Source: Fragilaria crotonensis (Eukaryota; Bacillariophyta; Fragilariophyceae; Fragilariales; Fragilariaceae). Taken from it: 55,699 nt of DNA. How positions within the stretch are numbered: the stretch's first letter is position 1; each line of letters begins with the position of its first letter. The notes below the pieces were generated by a model. The model made no database searches, had not been told where the DNA came from, and saw only the letters and a program-made list of their open reading frames with translations. Positions 32,609 to 43,968 of the stretch are shown here, piece after piece. The stretch spans positions 1-55,699 of the forward strand of contig JAKSYS010000404.1 of NCBI GenBank assembly GCA_022925895.1, given 5' to 3'. The position numbers and the translations under genes were made by a program.

Positions 32609-34952
32609 TACTGAAAACCGTATTCCATATGTCCAGTGCACCAGTGCAAGTACGAACTGCTGTTGCTGTGAAGGCTAGTGGCGTACTGGTAACTGGTACT
32701 AGTACTGCACGTACTGTAGTCCTGCATACTCGGAGTACCAATCTAACAGATCCCACGGTACCAATGGTGCACACTACTATCTACAACTATTAGTACAGTA
32801 GTTCGAGTGCTGCAAATAGCAAATAAAGTACCAGGTACCTTGTATGGCAGGTTTCACGTCCCAGAATCCTGGCGCAGAACATGGTATATATTGTACATAA
32901 GATGGCAATTTGTTCTCATATGACGTCACCTTTGCATTAAATCGTCGTGCTGAAAGCAAGCGTTTCGCAATGAGATTGCATGCCGTCATTTACATCAGAT
33001 GCACTCCTTTTAAACTACCCAGCCCCAACAGTTGCCTTCAAAATACTCCCAAGCAATGGTCTGTGTAGGCTGGGTAGTCTATCTCCGTGTCTGACACACA
33101 AATTTACACGGTTTTGGCCAGGGCTGTCGCCTCCATGCGATGCAACACAATGTGCCGATACAGATTGTTGAATTCTCAACCTGTGTGTTGGTTTAGCCCT
33201 CTCCACAACTGGACTTGCAATGGGATGTAGAACCTATTATACAGTTTCAATGACAGTCTTGCTAGTATCTCCTGGCAATCCGATCAATTGTTACTTTAGG
33301 CCTTCATTGTTGTGCGGCTCATGTACCTTACAAGCATCCAAGTTGAACTAGCTAATTATGAACTAATGTCGCTTCCCCTGTCGTCTTCTTCAATTTACGT
33401 GCATCGCAATGGCACATGTACCCGCTCTCTCTCTCTCTCGTTAATGCTCTCCAAGCACGCGTCGGATCCTTGCTTGCATCCTTGCCTTCACCGTTGGAGT
33501 CATTTCGGTTTGGCATGATGATACTGCCTCTGGTGACTTCGAGCTGATAATTTACATCGTGTATAGATCATGTTGCATTTGTCTTAATGGAGAACATACC
33601 CCTGTAGAATAAAATACATATTATGGATACATGAGCGAGTTGCGTTGGGAATGCATTCATAGCAGGATTTTAGTACTTACTAACGATGTGGGCAATCGAT
33701 GAGGCATTTGTGATTGCGCGAACAGCTTTCGTACAGGGCCAAATTGTCAACCCATCACGAACTTGATCATACCACGACAAGTGTACCATGGCTGACGTTG
33801 TCAATACGAGCTTATTGTTCATCACTGTCATCACTTCAAAACAATAGTGGAGGATTGCCTGCTGTCTCGCATGCAACTAGAAACAGAGTTCAAAAACACA
33901 AATCAACCGTGACTTATCCGCAGCATTCAACAGTTGATGACTGACAATACAGAAAGAATTTGCATCAGAGTTCCGCTGCAGAACACAATCATCCAATGGC
34001 TTTGCTTCTCGCATGCACTATTCTTTGCAGGACAGGATCACGGACATCATCCAACGAGAGGCGTGGGTTTAGCAGATTCGTGGCCAACATCAAGCCTGCT
34101 GCTTGATGATGGAAAGAATATTGTAGCTAGTGGTTCTTGGAATACAACAGCCGGTTGTACTCTGAATACTTGATAGCGTTGTTTGTGATTCTCGATGATG
34201 ATCATGATGATGACAGCATGCTCAATCTTGTGGCCAGCCTAGGATGTCGTCGGTTCTCAAAAGACCTTCATTTGCAAGCTCAGGAGCCAGTGTTTGCACA
34301 CTCCTGTTGTGCTCCATTCTGGTTAAACTCTTTTTCAATGATGGTAGTTCCAGTGGGGCTGCTGCTTCAGGGAGCTTGCGAATGAATGGATGTAAACGTA
34401 CTTTTGAAGAATCCGCATGCCACAGCTCCGAGCTGGAGTTCCACTCGCTTGTAACATACCACCTTCTTCGTGTACTGAAGCAGCTTCTTCTGGCAAGAAT
34501 AGGTAGGTTCAGAAGACCTGGGTTAGTCACTACGAAGCTACTGTCAACAGTGCTGTTCACAAGCGAATCAGTGTGATTGTGATGATTGATGATGATACAA
34601 TGATGGCAACATCATCATTCTGATGACCGAACAATTTCGCGGAAGATTTACTATGGCGTTTTGTGATCGTGGTATGTATCTTACCTGGATATACGCGAGG
34701 ATGGTTCAGGGTGAAACCTGCCATACCAGGTACATGTACGATATACTAGTACCAAGTTTACCTGTGACATACATCACACACATAAGACTATAAAAGCATA
34801 CTAAAATATGCAAATTTTCTTCGGCGAATCAGGCGATATGGTTTCAGTTTTGAGCCAATGAGGATTTTGACTGGAGTGGCAGATCGGCAGATCTCACAGC
34901 AATCACACATGTATGCTGCATAGGAAAACTTTGGCTTTCTCACGACCCCGAG
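32609..34952. other. 2.3-kb stretch without a supported gene
   Basis: GTAC-rich palindromes are dense at 32620-32840. A short CT repeat lies near 33430-33440. Frames at 33015-33206 (-), 33670-33876 (-) and 34244-34576 (+) show no known domain, and their coding status is doubtful. No tRNA-like cloverleaf was recognised. Confidence 0.35.
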
Positions 34953-35891
34953 GGCAGGCCGGTTTAATTGGGGGACGTCCCCCAAAATACCCAATTAGGC
35001 TAATTGGGGGAGATTTTGGAGGCTAATTGGGGGCTAATTGGGGGAGATTTCTGAAACGACAGGAAAATGTAGCTTAATCTCAGCTTCACGAGTCTATGCT
35101 GCTATAATTTTTTTAACGAAGAGGTAAGTGTTTGCAATGGAGCAGGATACTTCCAACAATGAAAAATTAGTTGATATGAATTTCATCCAAACTGATGACT
35201 GCAACATATGACTTGACTAGCTATGCGTGTTCCTGGGGATGCACCATAGTGGTATGATAGTACCATATCTGCCATACAAGCACTTCTTCAGGTTGGGGAA
35301 GCAACAACCTCATGTCATGAATGCCCGTTGACCATTGCAAGATATCTTCAAACAACTGGAGCCATATAAAGGCTTTTTCAGAATGGTTTGATTCTTCTTT
35401 GGGTACTACATGCTGACAAATTCTAGGAATTCATCGTTGAGTCGATCCATACTATCTTGCATGTTCATCAACGTTGCTTCTTGTTTGTTATCAATGTAAA
35501 AGTTCAGCAAAATCAGAGCCAGCTGATGAGGTAGGCATTGAGGTGTCTCCAAATCAGAACCGTTCCTCTCCTTGTCCCACAATATTGGAAGTTCCACCAT
35601 CAATTAGAAAACCAAACACTCCGTGGAACCACCAATTCTCCTTCTTGAGACAGAGAATATTTATCTGATACCCTCAATGAAGATATAATTGTGTTTTGGA
35701 CATCTTTTATGTGATGATCTGGAGATGTACTTGCATTCTACTAATTGGTTTAATTGGGGGAAACCGAATCCTGCCCACACATTACAGAGCACATAACCCA
35801 ATAAAAACGCTTAATTGGGGGAGATTTTGAAACTCGATTGGGGGAAATGACCCCCAATTAAGGTGATTTCCCCCAATTAAACCGGCCTGCC
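34953..35891. mobile_element. MITE-like element with 24-bp inverted ends and G5 motifs
   Basis: GGGCAGGCCGGTTTAATTGG.. at 34952-34975 is repeated inverted, without mismatch over 24 bp, at 35869-35892. A CGAG word flanks both ends (949-952 and 892-895), a possible 4-bp target duplication. The ends carry about nine copies of TAATTGGGGG or close variants in both orientations, plus a perfect GGGGGACGTCCCCC palindrome at the left end. The interior has only a short minus frame (35406-35603) of no known domain, so the element is probably non-autonomous. The superfamily is not assigned. Confidence 0.75.
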
Positions 35892-36256
35892 CGAGGGGCG
35901 CAATGCGAACCCTGGCGTTGACATTTGACATGGAAGCGTTGCGCCGGGAGGTAGAGCGAGATATTTAGTACTCTAGGATCAACATCTTCATACCTGAAAT
36001 TGCCCGAAACAGGTAGAAATCCGAAATTTTGTAGTTGTTGTTTTGATGGGGTTTTCAGGGAAAAGCGAATATGAGGAAAATAATACAGTAGTACTACCGA
36101 CGGCGGCACTATCGACTCACCGCATACCTTACTACTTCGCATTTCGACCACTCGGCTGTTTGCAATCATCTGTCCCTCAGATACTGCCTCTTGTTCATTG
36201 ACAACCACTGTACTCAAAGAAGAAAGGAATAGTGTGCATGCAAATACAAACATCAC
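35892..36256. other. Promoter side of the JmjC-like gene
   Basis: A non-coding gap after the inverted-repeat element and before the ATG at 36257. A CAGTAGTACTACC word lies near 36087. No specific promoter element is assigned. Confidence 0.4.
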
Positions 36257-38205
36257 ATGTTGCCTTCCGACAATTCCAATGGCCACAGGCTTGGTAGAGC
36301 AGGGTCTCCATCGTCCTCCTCGGAGGATGTCGAACCACCTTTGACTGATGGGAGAGGTGCCGATGAGACCAAGTACAACAAACGCAGACTTCGTCGCAGG
36401 ATGGCGACTGCCAGAAACAATTGGAAAACTGTCTCGTTGGTGGCGAGTGTCGTGATCATTCTCTTTGTCATTGGGTTCTATTATGATTCCAATGTTCAGT
36501 GGCGACAACGGCAAGGGAAGGAACATTTGTTGAAGCGTGCACTACAGATATTGGCGCAAAGGAATAACAACCAATTTCCTAGAAATGAACGACAACTCAG
36601 GATTTCGCCAGAGAGAAAACAAGAAGAATTGGATGATCAGGATGAAGAGAAACGGGGTGATGACAAGGACAAAGAGAATACTGGTGATGACAAGGAAAAC
36701 GAAAAAACTGGTGATGATAAGGAAAAAGAAAATGCTGTTGACGACAAGGAAGAAGACGAAGCAGAAGAGCAAACTCAAAAACGTAGACCTCCTCCAGTGA
36801 CAAGAGGAAAGTATACGAGTGAAGAACTCATTAAATTGTTTCAAGACCTCAATCGGGATATGCGTGGAAATGTTCACGGTGGCATTCGTTGGATCGAAGA
36901 TCATTTGTTGAAGGAATTGCCGGGACAAAAGCCCAATCGACTGCTCGAGGAAAATCCCAAAGGCGATGCGCGGAAGAAGGTGAGGGACGCCTTGCGAGGT
37001 ACTGGAGTGGATTTCAATGTCAAGCGCATGCGCCAATTCCCCATGGCGTGGGAAGCCGAATGGGACAAGCTCACGGAAGAGCAGCGGAATCGAGGACCCA
37101 AGGTGGATTATACCAAACGTGGCTACACATATCCCGAGAAGGAGCCTTCGCCGTCCGACGATTATCCTCACTTGGAGACATTGGAAGAAATGTTGAATCG
37201 ATGGCCTCAAGATTCGATCGACGATCCACCCGATACGATCGTCGAACATTTGATGCATTTTGATTATTCCAATGAGAAGGAGCGTGAGATGGCTCTCAAC
37301 TACCGTAACGCGGAATTACCCTTTAAAGTCTACAATGTACCAGACGTTGACGCAGCTACCATCAAGTGGACCGACGAGTACGTCACAGCTGGTTTTGATG
37401 GTGGAAAGTCCTACTTCTTTTTCCGAGAACCAACGCACCATGGGAACTTGTCAAGAATCGCATGACAACTTCTTTGCATTCTTTTCACCCTCATCATGGC
37501 ACATGGATCGATTCGGGCCACCCCCGACGCTAAACAACGATTGGACATTTAAGAAATGGAATCTGCACGCCAGGTACGCGGATGCCGTTTCGCTCTCCTT
37601 CGACCAACCTCATTTTTACTGGCAAGCCGGTGTTCCGCGAGAGGAACGTTACAATTCCAAGAATGAATGGGGCTTTGTGTCACTCGATTTGCCTCTCTTC
37701 TCCTCGACGCAAGCCAACTTTTTCCAATTCCATCCAGAAGAACAAAAGGGCATCCAATGTCGATTTGGTGAACGCGGCGTGACGGCTGCGACGCATTACG
37801 ATACGGGCCGAAACATGGTGGCCATGATACATGGGGCCAAGCGATACATTTTGAGTCCACCCATGGAATGTCCAAAGTTGGGCATTGTGACGGCCAGGGG
37901 GAAATTCCGTGTACCGGCATTCGTTGTTGAACTTTGGGCATATTCAGTATCTGGATGATGCGAGTTCGACGAATGGTACTAGCGCCATGCCGGCTCAAGA
38001 ACGAGGGTGGTTGGAAGTTAGCAAGAAAGCCTTGGCTGTTGAGACGGTACTCAAGGCTGGAGAAGTCTTATACATTCCCTCTCACTGGTTTCATTACATC
38101 ACATCCCTTCAAAGAAGTGCACAATGCAACGTGAGATCGGGTATCGACGATGTTGGAACCGAGAAGTTTGGTGGACCTAGGGAAGTGTCGGAGTGCGAAG
38201 CTTAG
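36257..38205 (+). CDS. Type II membrane JmjC/cupin-like protein, two frame breaks
   Basis: From the ATG at 36257, residues 1-57 are cytosolic with an arginine-rich stop (NKRRLRRRMA), 59-76 are a single membrane helix (VSLVASVVIILFVIGFYY), and a Lys/Asp/Glu-rich stalk follows with repeated GDDKENEKT-type units. After a conserved middle region, the JmjC core reads ANFFQFHPEEQKGIQCRFGE, ATHYDTGRNMVAMIHGAKRY (iron ligands H and D of an HxD motif) and LYIPSHWFHYITS (probable distal H). An Fe(II)/2-oxoglutarate oxygenase, here in the secretory lumen, is likely. Frame changes near 37441-37452 and at 37899-37904 (GGGGGAAA) each remove by one base and give 648 residues, so sequence error is the simplest cause. 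The substrate is unknown. Confidence 0.8.
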
Positions 38206-38384
38206 TGCCGATTTCATCAAGGATGTCTCTCTTCTCCGTTTCATGGAACAGCATACTAGTAGCATTGTATTACATTAGAATGATTTACTCTCGGATTCAA
38301 TTTGAATGGGATGCATAATCGGTGGGATATACATGGAAGAAGTTGCGTATGCGATTGAGCACGAAACTCTGTTCCTGATTCCTT

Positions 38385-38879
38385 TCAGCGCTTGTCTTGT
38401 GGCTTATCTTGGTTCGGTTTTCGCTTTCGTTTGTGCTCATCCAGTTCCACATGACCATCATCCCCTTGTTCGATGCGACTGTCTCGTTTGTTTTTGTTTT
38501 TGGTAGCAATTGGTATTGTTTCTTGCAGCACTTCGTCGACATGCTTGCGAGGGCGTCGCAACAAGAATTTACCATTTTGTGCCAAAATGTTTCTGAGATT
38601 GGCGCCAATGTCATGATAGGAGTGATAAGAAGTTGTAGTACTTGGAAGGGGTATCAGGACTGGAAGTGGACCTGCTTGTCCCCAGAGCACAATAAGCAGA
38701 AGGAGAATAATTGACGAACAACAAAAGAGCATGCAGACGATCGATACGCCTTGTTGTATTTGCTTATGCCGCTTGGCATACTTGTCATCGCTCTCATCGC
38801 CATCAGTAGCGTTCTCGTCCGCGATCATCATACCAATGTTCTCTGGTATGTCGTCATGGTCATTACCTTCTGTATGCAT
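38385..38879 (-). CDS. Small single-pass membrane protein, unknown function
   Basis: A 164-residue frame from the ATG at 38879. Residues 1-44 are acidic, then basic near KYAKRHKQ. Residues 45-67 form one strong membrane helix (VSIVCMLFCCSSIILLLLIV). The C-terminal half is very Lys/Arg-rich (KNKNKRDSR, DEHKRKRKPNQDKPQDKR). No family is recognised. The start arrangement (acidic head, basic patch, helix) is like that of the neighbouring JmjC-like protein. I judge it coding from this organisation and length; expression data would be needed to be sure. Confidence 0.45.
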   Translation of the reverse strand: MHTEGNDHDDIPENIGMMIADENATDGDESDDKYAKRHKQIQQGVSIVCMLFCCSSIILLLLIVLWGQAGPLPVLIPLPSTTTSYHSYHDIGANLRNILAQNGKFLLRRPRKHVDEVLQETIPIATKNKNKRDSRIEQGDDGHVELDEHKRKRKPNQDKPQDKR

Positions 38880-39585
38880 GATGATTGAGATGCGTGGTAT
38901 GAGTGTTCAGTGAGGCAGAGTCGAACTGATAACAATTTGCTATTGTGTCTCGTTCGATGGAGGTGTTCATGTGCTCCGGTAGTCGTAGTCCTTGTAATGA
39001 TGACCAACAGACAACAGACCATGAGACAGTTGCAGGTTTTGCCGGTGCTTTTCGTATGAAATACTTGACCAGGTGACCAGGACCCAAGACCTCGCTTTCC
39101 GGAGAATCTTGAGTCTCACACGTTTAGGATGGCAAGACGCAGGACTACATATCTGTACACATGTAACTGGTATGATACAGTACGACGTACCGAGTACTCG
39201 GAGTACCGAGGATGGAGGCTACTACACTACTGGCTACAGTACTGGTTAGTGGGTATTGCATGTTTACTCAATACCCGAATATGAATATCATACAAACTGC
39301 AAATTAGCAGTCACGCACATCGCACGTTTCATAATATGCCAGTTGCCAGTACACGACCACTACTCGGAGTACTGGTTCGACCTGTACAGTACGAGGTACC
39401 GGAGTACTGGTTTAACACGTCGACTTCGGTGCTCGCACTTTCATACATGTGTTTACAGAGTTACTCGTATGACTGGGAAGGTTTGTCATATTCTACGCGC
39501 TTTGCGAGTAGTCCATGCATGCAGGGACTGCACGAATTTCGAGTGCATATCAAGCGCCAAGACGAACTGGATACACAATTGCGCC
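38880..39585. other. Intergenic region upstream of sterol methyltransferase
   Basis: This holds one of the densest clusters of GTAC and CTCGGAG palindromic words (39165-39245 and 39355-39415). No coding frame is supported apart from the start of the next gene. Confidence 0.4.
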
Positions 39586-40945
39586 ATGTCGACGTTGCGA
39601 ATCTCGTTGGGCGCCAAGGAACTTGCCCTCGGGGCGACTGCCACCTTGGCCATCCTCCAACTTGTCACACCCATGGATCCTGTTGGACGCTGCATGACGC
39701 TGTTAAAACAGTTGAATCGACATGTACGTACAATGTAGATCCAATCGTTTGAGTTCGTCGGACCAATGACGATGGCATAAGGCGCCTGTACAACAGTAGA
39801 CTGTACATTGCACTCACGAATCCTTATCAACCTCCTTTTCCTGTGGTTCACACTTCTCAAACATGTATTCTGAACAACGCATGATAAATATCCGCTCATT
39901 TAGGAGCGAAAACTCAAGTCCTCTTCTGATGTCAACTCTGGCATTGATCGCTACCTCGAACTTCATCAAGAAAATGACGAAGAAACTCGAAATGCAGAAT
40001 ACAAGACTCTCGTCGACAGTTACTACGATCTTGCCACTCTGTTTTACGAATGGGGTTGGGGTTCCTCCTTCCACTTTGCCTACCGCTATGCCTTTGAATC
40101 CTTCAGCGAATCCATCCGCCGCCATGAGTACTACCTCGCCAGCAAGCTTGGCCTCGTTGGCAGCGCGTATACGAACAAAATCCTCGACGTTGGTTGCGGC
40201 ATTGGCGGTCCAATGCGCAACATTTGCCGCTTCACCCTTGCCGACGTGACGGGCCTCACCCTCAATCAATACCAAGTCGATCGCGGGAATGAACTTTGTG
40301 ACGAAGATGACGTTGTGCGAGGACATTGTAGGTCCGTGCAGGGAGATTTCATGCAAATGCCCTTTGAACACGGAACCTTTGATGGGGCGTATGCGATTGA
40401 AGCCACGTGCCATGCGCCGGATCGCGTCGGTGTGTACAGTGAAGTGTATCGTGTGTTGAAGCCTGGTGCGATCTTTGCTTGTTACGAATGGTGCATGACG
40501 GATAAGTATATCCCCGGTGATCCGGCACATGAAAGGGCCAAAAAGAAGATTGAAGAAGGCGATGGTCTGCCTTCTATATGCCACACTTCCGTGTGTTTGC
40601 AAGCCATGATTGACGCTGGTTTCGAGATGTTGGAAGAGCGTGATTGTGTGGAAGATAACATTGGCAAGCGTGGCAAAGTTTGGCATTTGCCGCTTCTCCT
40701 TCGTGGAATCCATTCACCCAGCGTTTCCAGTTCAATTGGTTGGGATTCCGCTTGACGAACATGTCGGTGCGCATGTTGGAATTCCTCTATTTGCGCCTTC
40801 GGGCACGTACAAGACACAGCAGATGTTACAAACGGGAGGATATGGACTTGGTGAAGGCGGGGATGCCAAGATTTTTACTCCCATGTACTTGATGGTGGGA
40901 CGTGTGCCTCTCAACAAGAAGGATGTTCTGAAGCCAGCTCAGTAA
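39586..40945 (+). CDS. Sterol C24-methyltransferase (SMT/ERG6-like), two exons, two frame breaks
   Basis: Exon 1 (39586-39723) encodes 46 residues, including a hydrophobic ELALGATATLAILQLV segment that probably anchors the enzyme to the ER. A 180-bp intron (GTACGT..TTTAG) leads to exon 2 from 39904. The product carries the SMT signatures: YYDLATLFYEWGWGSSFHFA (sterol region), KILDVGCGIGGPMRNICRF (AdoMet loop) and YAIEATCHAPDRVG. It would transfer a methyl group from AdoMet to C24 of the sterol side chain. The end is in three frames (NPFTQRFQFNWLGF, then APSGTYKTQQML..IFTPMYL). One missing base near 40690-40700 and one at 40791-40793 (TTGCGCC) give 393 residues. A sequence error is likelier than loss of an essential-type gene. 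Confidence 0.9.
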
Positions 40946-41185
40946 GAGTATTACTGATAGTTTATGTTAATGCCTGTACCGACTTCATGCGGTCTCCATT
41001 CAAAGTAGTACATGGTATCGATGCTGGAACCGTAACTTCTTATCTGTTTTGTGCAATTCGGTACATGTGTCGACTTTGGTGTGACAAGTTAGGTTCTTCA
41101 GGCAGATGAGTACCAGTACGATCCATCTTGATATCATCGTAGAGTCGCTCTAGAGTGGTACTAGCTAGCTAGTAGCCAGAGTGGG
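40946..41185. other. 3' flank of sterol methyltransferase
   Basis: Short non-coding gap between the gene and the left inverted repeat at 41186. It contains GAGTACCAGTACG and GGTACTAGCTAGC words. No further feature is seen. Confidence 0.4.
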
Positions 41186-41218
41186 TCCGATTAGGTTTCA
41201 CCAATTTGACGTCAGCAC
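41186..41218 (+). repeat. Left terminal inverted repeat (33 bp)
   Basis: Exact reverse complement of 43969-44001. Immediately inside it is a short repeated CAGCACTTTT motif that the right end lacks. Confidence 0.95.
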
Positions 41219-41653
41219 TTTTCAGCACTTTTGTTGCGGAATTTAACTTGTACGGAATCTTTATCTTCGATTTTCTCAGCGCCCACTTTTCAAACCACCT
41301 CTTGTGCAAAACTACGTTCTAGATAAGGAACATAAATCAGCGCCACATTTGTTTGAATAGAAATAAAAATGATCGTGTCTAGATGTGTATATAACAGGGT
41401 ACCAGTAGTGGATTCAAGTTTACTCACACAAAACTCATAATTTTGATATTTCACAACCACGATGGTACGGCACTTTGTCTCCCTGTCATTCTTGTTTCTC
41501 TTGTTGTTCTTGCTCTCCTTGCTGCTTTTGTTTCTCTTGTTGCTGTTGTTCTGTTTTTGCTCTTGTTTGCTCTCTGTCTGTTGCCATTTTGCGTTACTAC
41601 AGCACCCACCTACCGATTATTCTGTAACCAACCCCCTGTTTTGTTCTCTTTAG

Positions 41654-42144
41654 GATCATCCACAACAAGCAAGAAGGACCATTGATGCAGGATCCACATC
41701 CAGTGGATCAGACTCTATCTGCTCTCAAGGCTATGTCATGGACTGCTTCTTTGCCTTTCAAAGGTCATTTTTGTCATGCAACCGATGATTTCAATGCATC
41801 ATTGGAAACCAAGTATGACCTCTTTCAGTACACTACTTCTATGTACAAAGGTTCCAAGCACATTATTCGGTCCTAGCTAATCAATGTCGCAAGAGATCCA
41901 CTTGCCTGAGGCACCACTCAACGACCTCTGTTCTGGACATGAAGAAACTGATGTTTCTGATAATTTTGTTGATGTACAGCACACGAATACTCATAATGAC
42001 GACAATGACAACATCCTCATGGAATCTAAAAGTTTAGAAACTGTCTGCATTGATTTTGGATCGCGTGCTCTTCACCATGAAGACATACCCGAATTGGAAC
42101 GTTACAATGCATATGACAGCATTATGCCAGAGCAAAGGAACTAG
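41654..42144 (+). pseudogene. MULE-like transposase N-terminal fragment
   Basis: After a TTTAG acceptor-like site the frame gives ASLPFKGHFCHATDDFNASL and YDLFQYTTSMYKG, matching the start of the broken transposase at 24.4 kb. A stop lies at 41874, and a second short frame (41884-42144) has no catalytic motif. No DDE core is present. The upstream hydrophobic frame at 41443-41685 is a CT-rich leader and is not counted as a gene. Confidence 0.7.
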
Positions 42145-42396
42145 TTAGTCTTGTTGATGCCTCAAAAGCCCACAAGAGAGGTCTTCTTGTTGAGGACGAG
42201 GCACTCGACAAGATTATCTTCACCGAGAAAGCCAACATGGCTTCTGAGAAACCACCACCCAAGGGTCCCTAGTTTCGGGTGTCCTGTTGTGCAAAACATA
42301 TGTCTCATCATGGAGTTTTTAAAAGTAGTACATTTAGAATTAATAACAATGTTGACTTAGACTTTCGTTCTTGTTCGACATCATGAGTAGGATGGG

Positions 42397-43715
42397 GACT
42401 ATTTGGTGATCAAAATTCGATCTTCAAATAGTCGTCACAGTACGAGTAACACTAGTACAGTACAATGGCGACTATTTGGTGATCGAAATTTGATCTTCAA
42501 ATAGTCATCACAGTACAAGTACCACCAGTACCGTACAATGGCGACTATTTGGTGATGAAATGATCTTCAAATAGTCACAATACGAGTAACACCAGTACAG
42601 TACAATGGCGACTATTTGGTGATCAAAATTCGATCTTCAAATAGTCGTCACAGTCACAGTATCACCAGTACAGTACAATGGCGACTATTTGGTGATCGAA
42701 ATCGATCTTCAAATAGTCGTCACAGTCTGATAACACTAGTACAGTACAATGGCGACTATTTGGTGATCGAAATTCGATCTTCAAATAGTCATCACAGTAC
42801 AGTACCACCAGTACAGTACAATGGCGACTATTTGGTGATCGAAATTGATCTTCAAATAGTCGTCACAACTAAGTATCACCAGTACAGTACAATGGCGACT
42901 ATTTGGTGATCGAAATTCGATCTTCAAATAGTCGTCACAGTCTGAGTAACACTAGTACAGTACAATGGCGACTATTTGGTGATCGAAATTCGATCTTCAA
43001 ATAGTCATCACAGTACCACCAGTACAGTACAATGGCGACTATTTGGTGATCGAAATTCGATCTTCAAATAGTCCACAGTCTGAACACCAGTACAGTACAA
43101 TGGCGACTATTTGGTGATCGAAATTCAATCTTCAAATAGTCGTCACAGTACAGTATCACCAGTACAGTACAATGGCGACTATTTGGTGATCGAAATTCGA
43201 TCTTCAAATAGTCGTCACAGTACGAGTAACACTAGTACAGTACAATGGCAACTATTTGGTGATCAAAATTTGATCTTCAAATAGTCGTCACAGTGAGTAT
43301 CACCAGTACAGTACAATGGCGACTATTTGGTGATCGAAATTCGATCTTCAAATAGTCGTCTGTCAGTAACACTAGTACAGTACAATGGCAACTATTTGGT
43401 GATCGAAATCGATCTTCAAATAGTCGTCACAGTACAGTATCACTGTACAGTACAATGGCGACTATTTGGTGATCGAAATTCGATCTTCAAATAGTCGTCA
43501 CAGTACAAGTAACACTAGTACAGTACAATGGCAACTATTTGGTGATGGAAATTCGATCTTCAAATAGTCGTCACAGTACGAGTATCACCAGTACAGTACA
43601 ATGGCGACTATTTGGTGATCGAAATTCGATCTTCAAATAGTCCCCATCGTACTGTCGTACTGTTACTTGTTCATTTGAGGCTATTTGAAGATCAAAATTC
43701 GTACACCAAATAGTC
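42397..43715. repeat. Tandem hairpin satellite, about 18 units of ~71 bp
   Basis: Each unit contains a 37-nt near-palindrome starting GACTATTTGGTGATCGAAAT and ending CGATCTTCAAATAGTC, then a ~34-bp spacer with AGTACAGTACAATGGC. Spacers fall into types (AACACTAGT, CCACCAGT, AACACCAGT, ATCACCAGT) in the order ABCD, ABD, ABCD, AD, AD, AD. In the last three AD pairs the second unit starts AACTATTTG instead of GACTATTTG. A last degenerate copy at 43679-43715 is in the opposite orientation. Overlapping frames in the array are by-products of the repeat. Confidence 0.95.
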
Positions 43716-43968
43716 CTTTGAGTACGGTAGTACTGTTGCAGTACAGTGTAGTACTCGAGTGATTCAAAAGGGAAACACATGAATTACTGATAGGAGGAGA
43801 AGAGTAGCAGTTATCTATCTGACATGACAAAGGCTTGGCATGCGCATTAGGAAAAGCACCGATAGAAGTCAACAACAAAGATTTCGTGTTTTGTCAGCCA
43901 TTCAAATTTCCGATGTCTTCAAAATTCTTCTACAGGAGGTCTCACTGTAGATTATTACTGTGACGTGG

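Noticed and set aside
34244-34576. 110-residue plus-strand frame as a gene
   Set aside because: No domain, an equally long antisense frame, and no splice or flanking support.
34952-35892. piggyBac element, because of TTAA-containing ends
   Set aside because: TTAA lies inside the inverted repeat, not as a flanking duplication, and no transposase is present.
36542-37258. 238-residue minus-strand frame
   Set aside because: Shadow of the JmjC-like gene; hydrophobic text comes from antisense of the acidic stalk.
41443-41685. Hydrophobic 80-residue frame resembling a membrane protein
   Set aside because: Leu/Val-rich text comes from a CT-rich tract upstream of the transposase remnant; no independent support.
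42397-43642. CRISPR-like array
   Set aside because: The spacers are themselves repeats of a few types, the setting is eukaryotic and inside a TIR element, and no cas genes exist.
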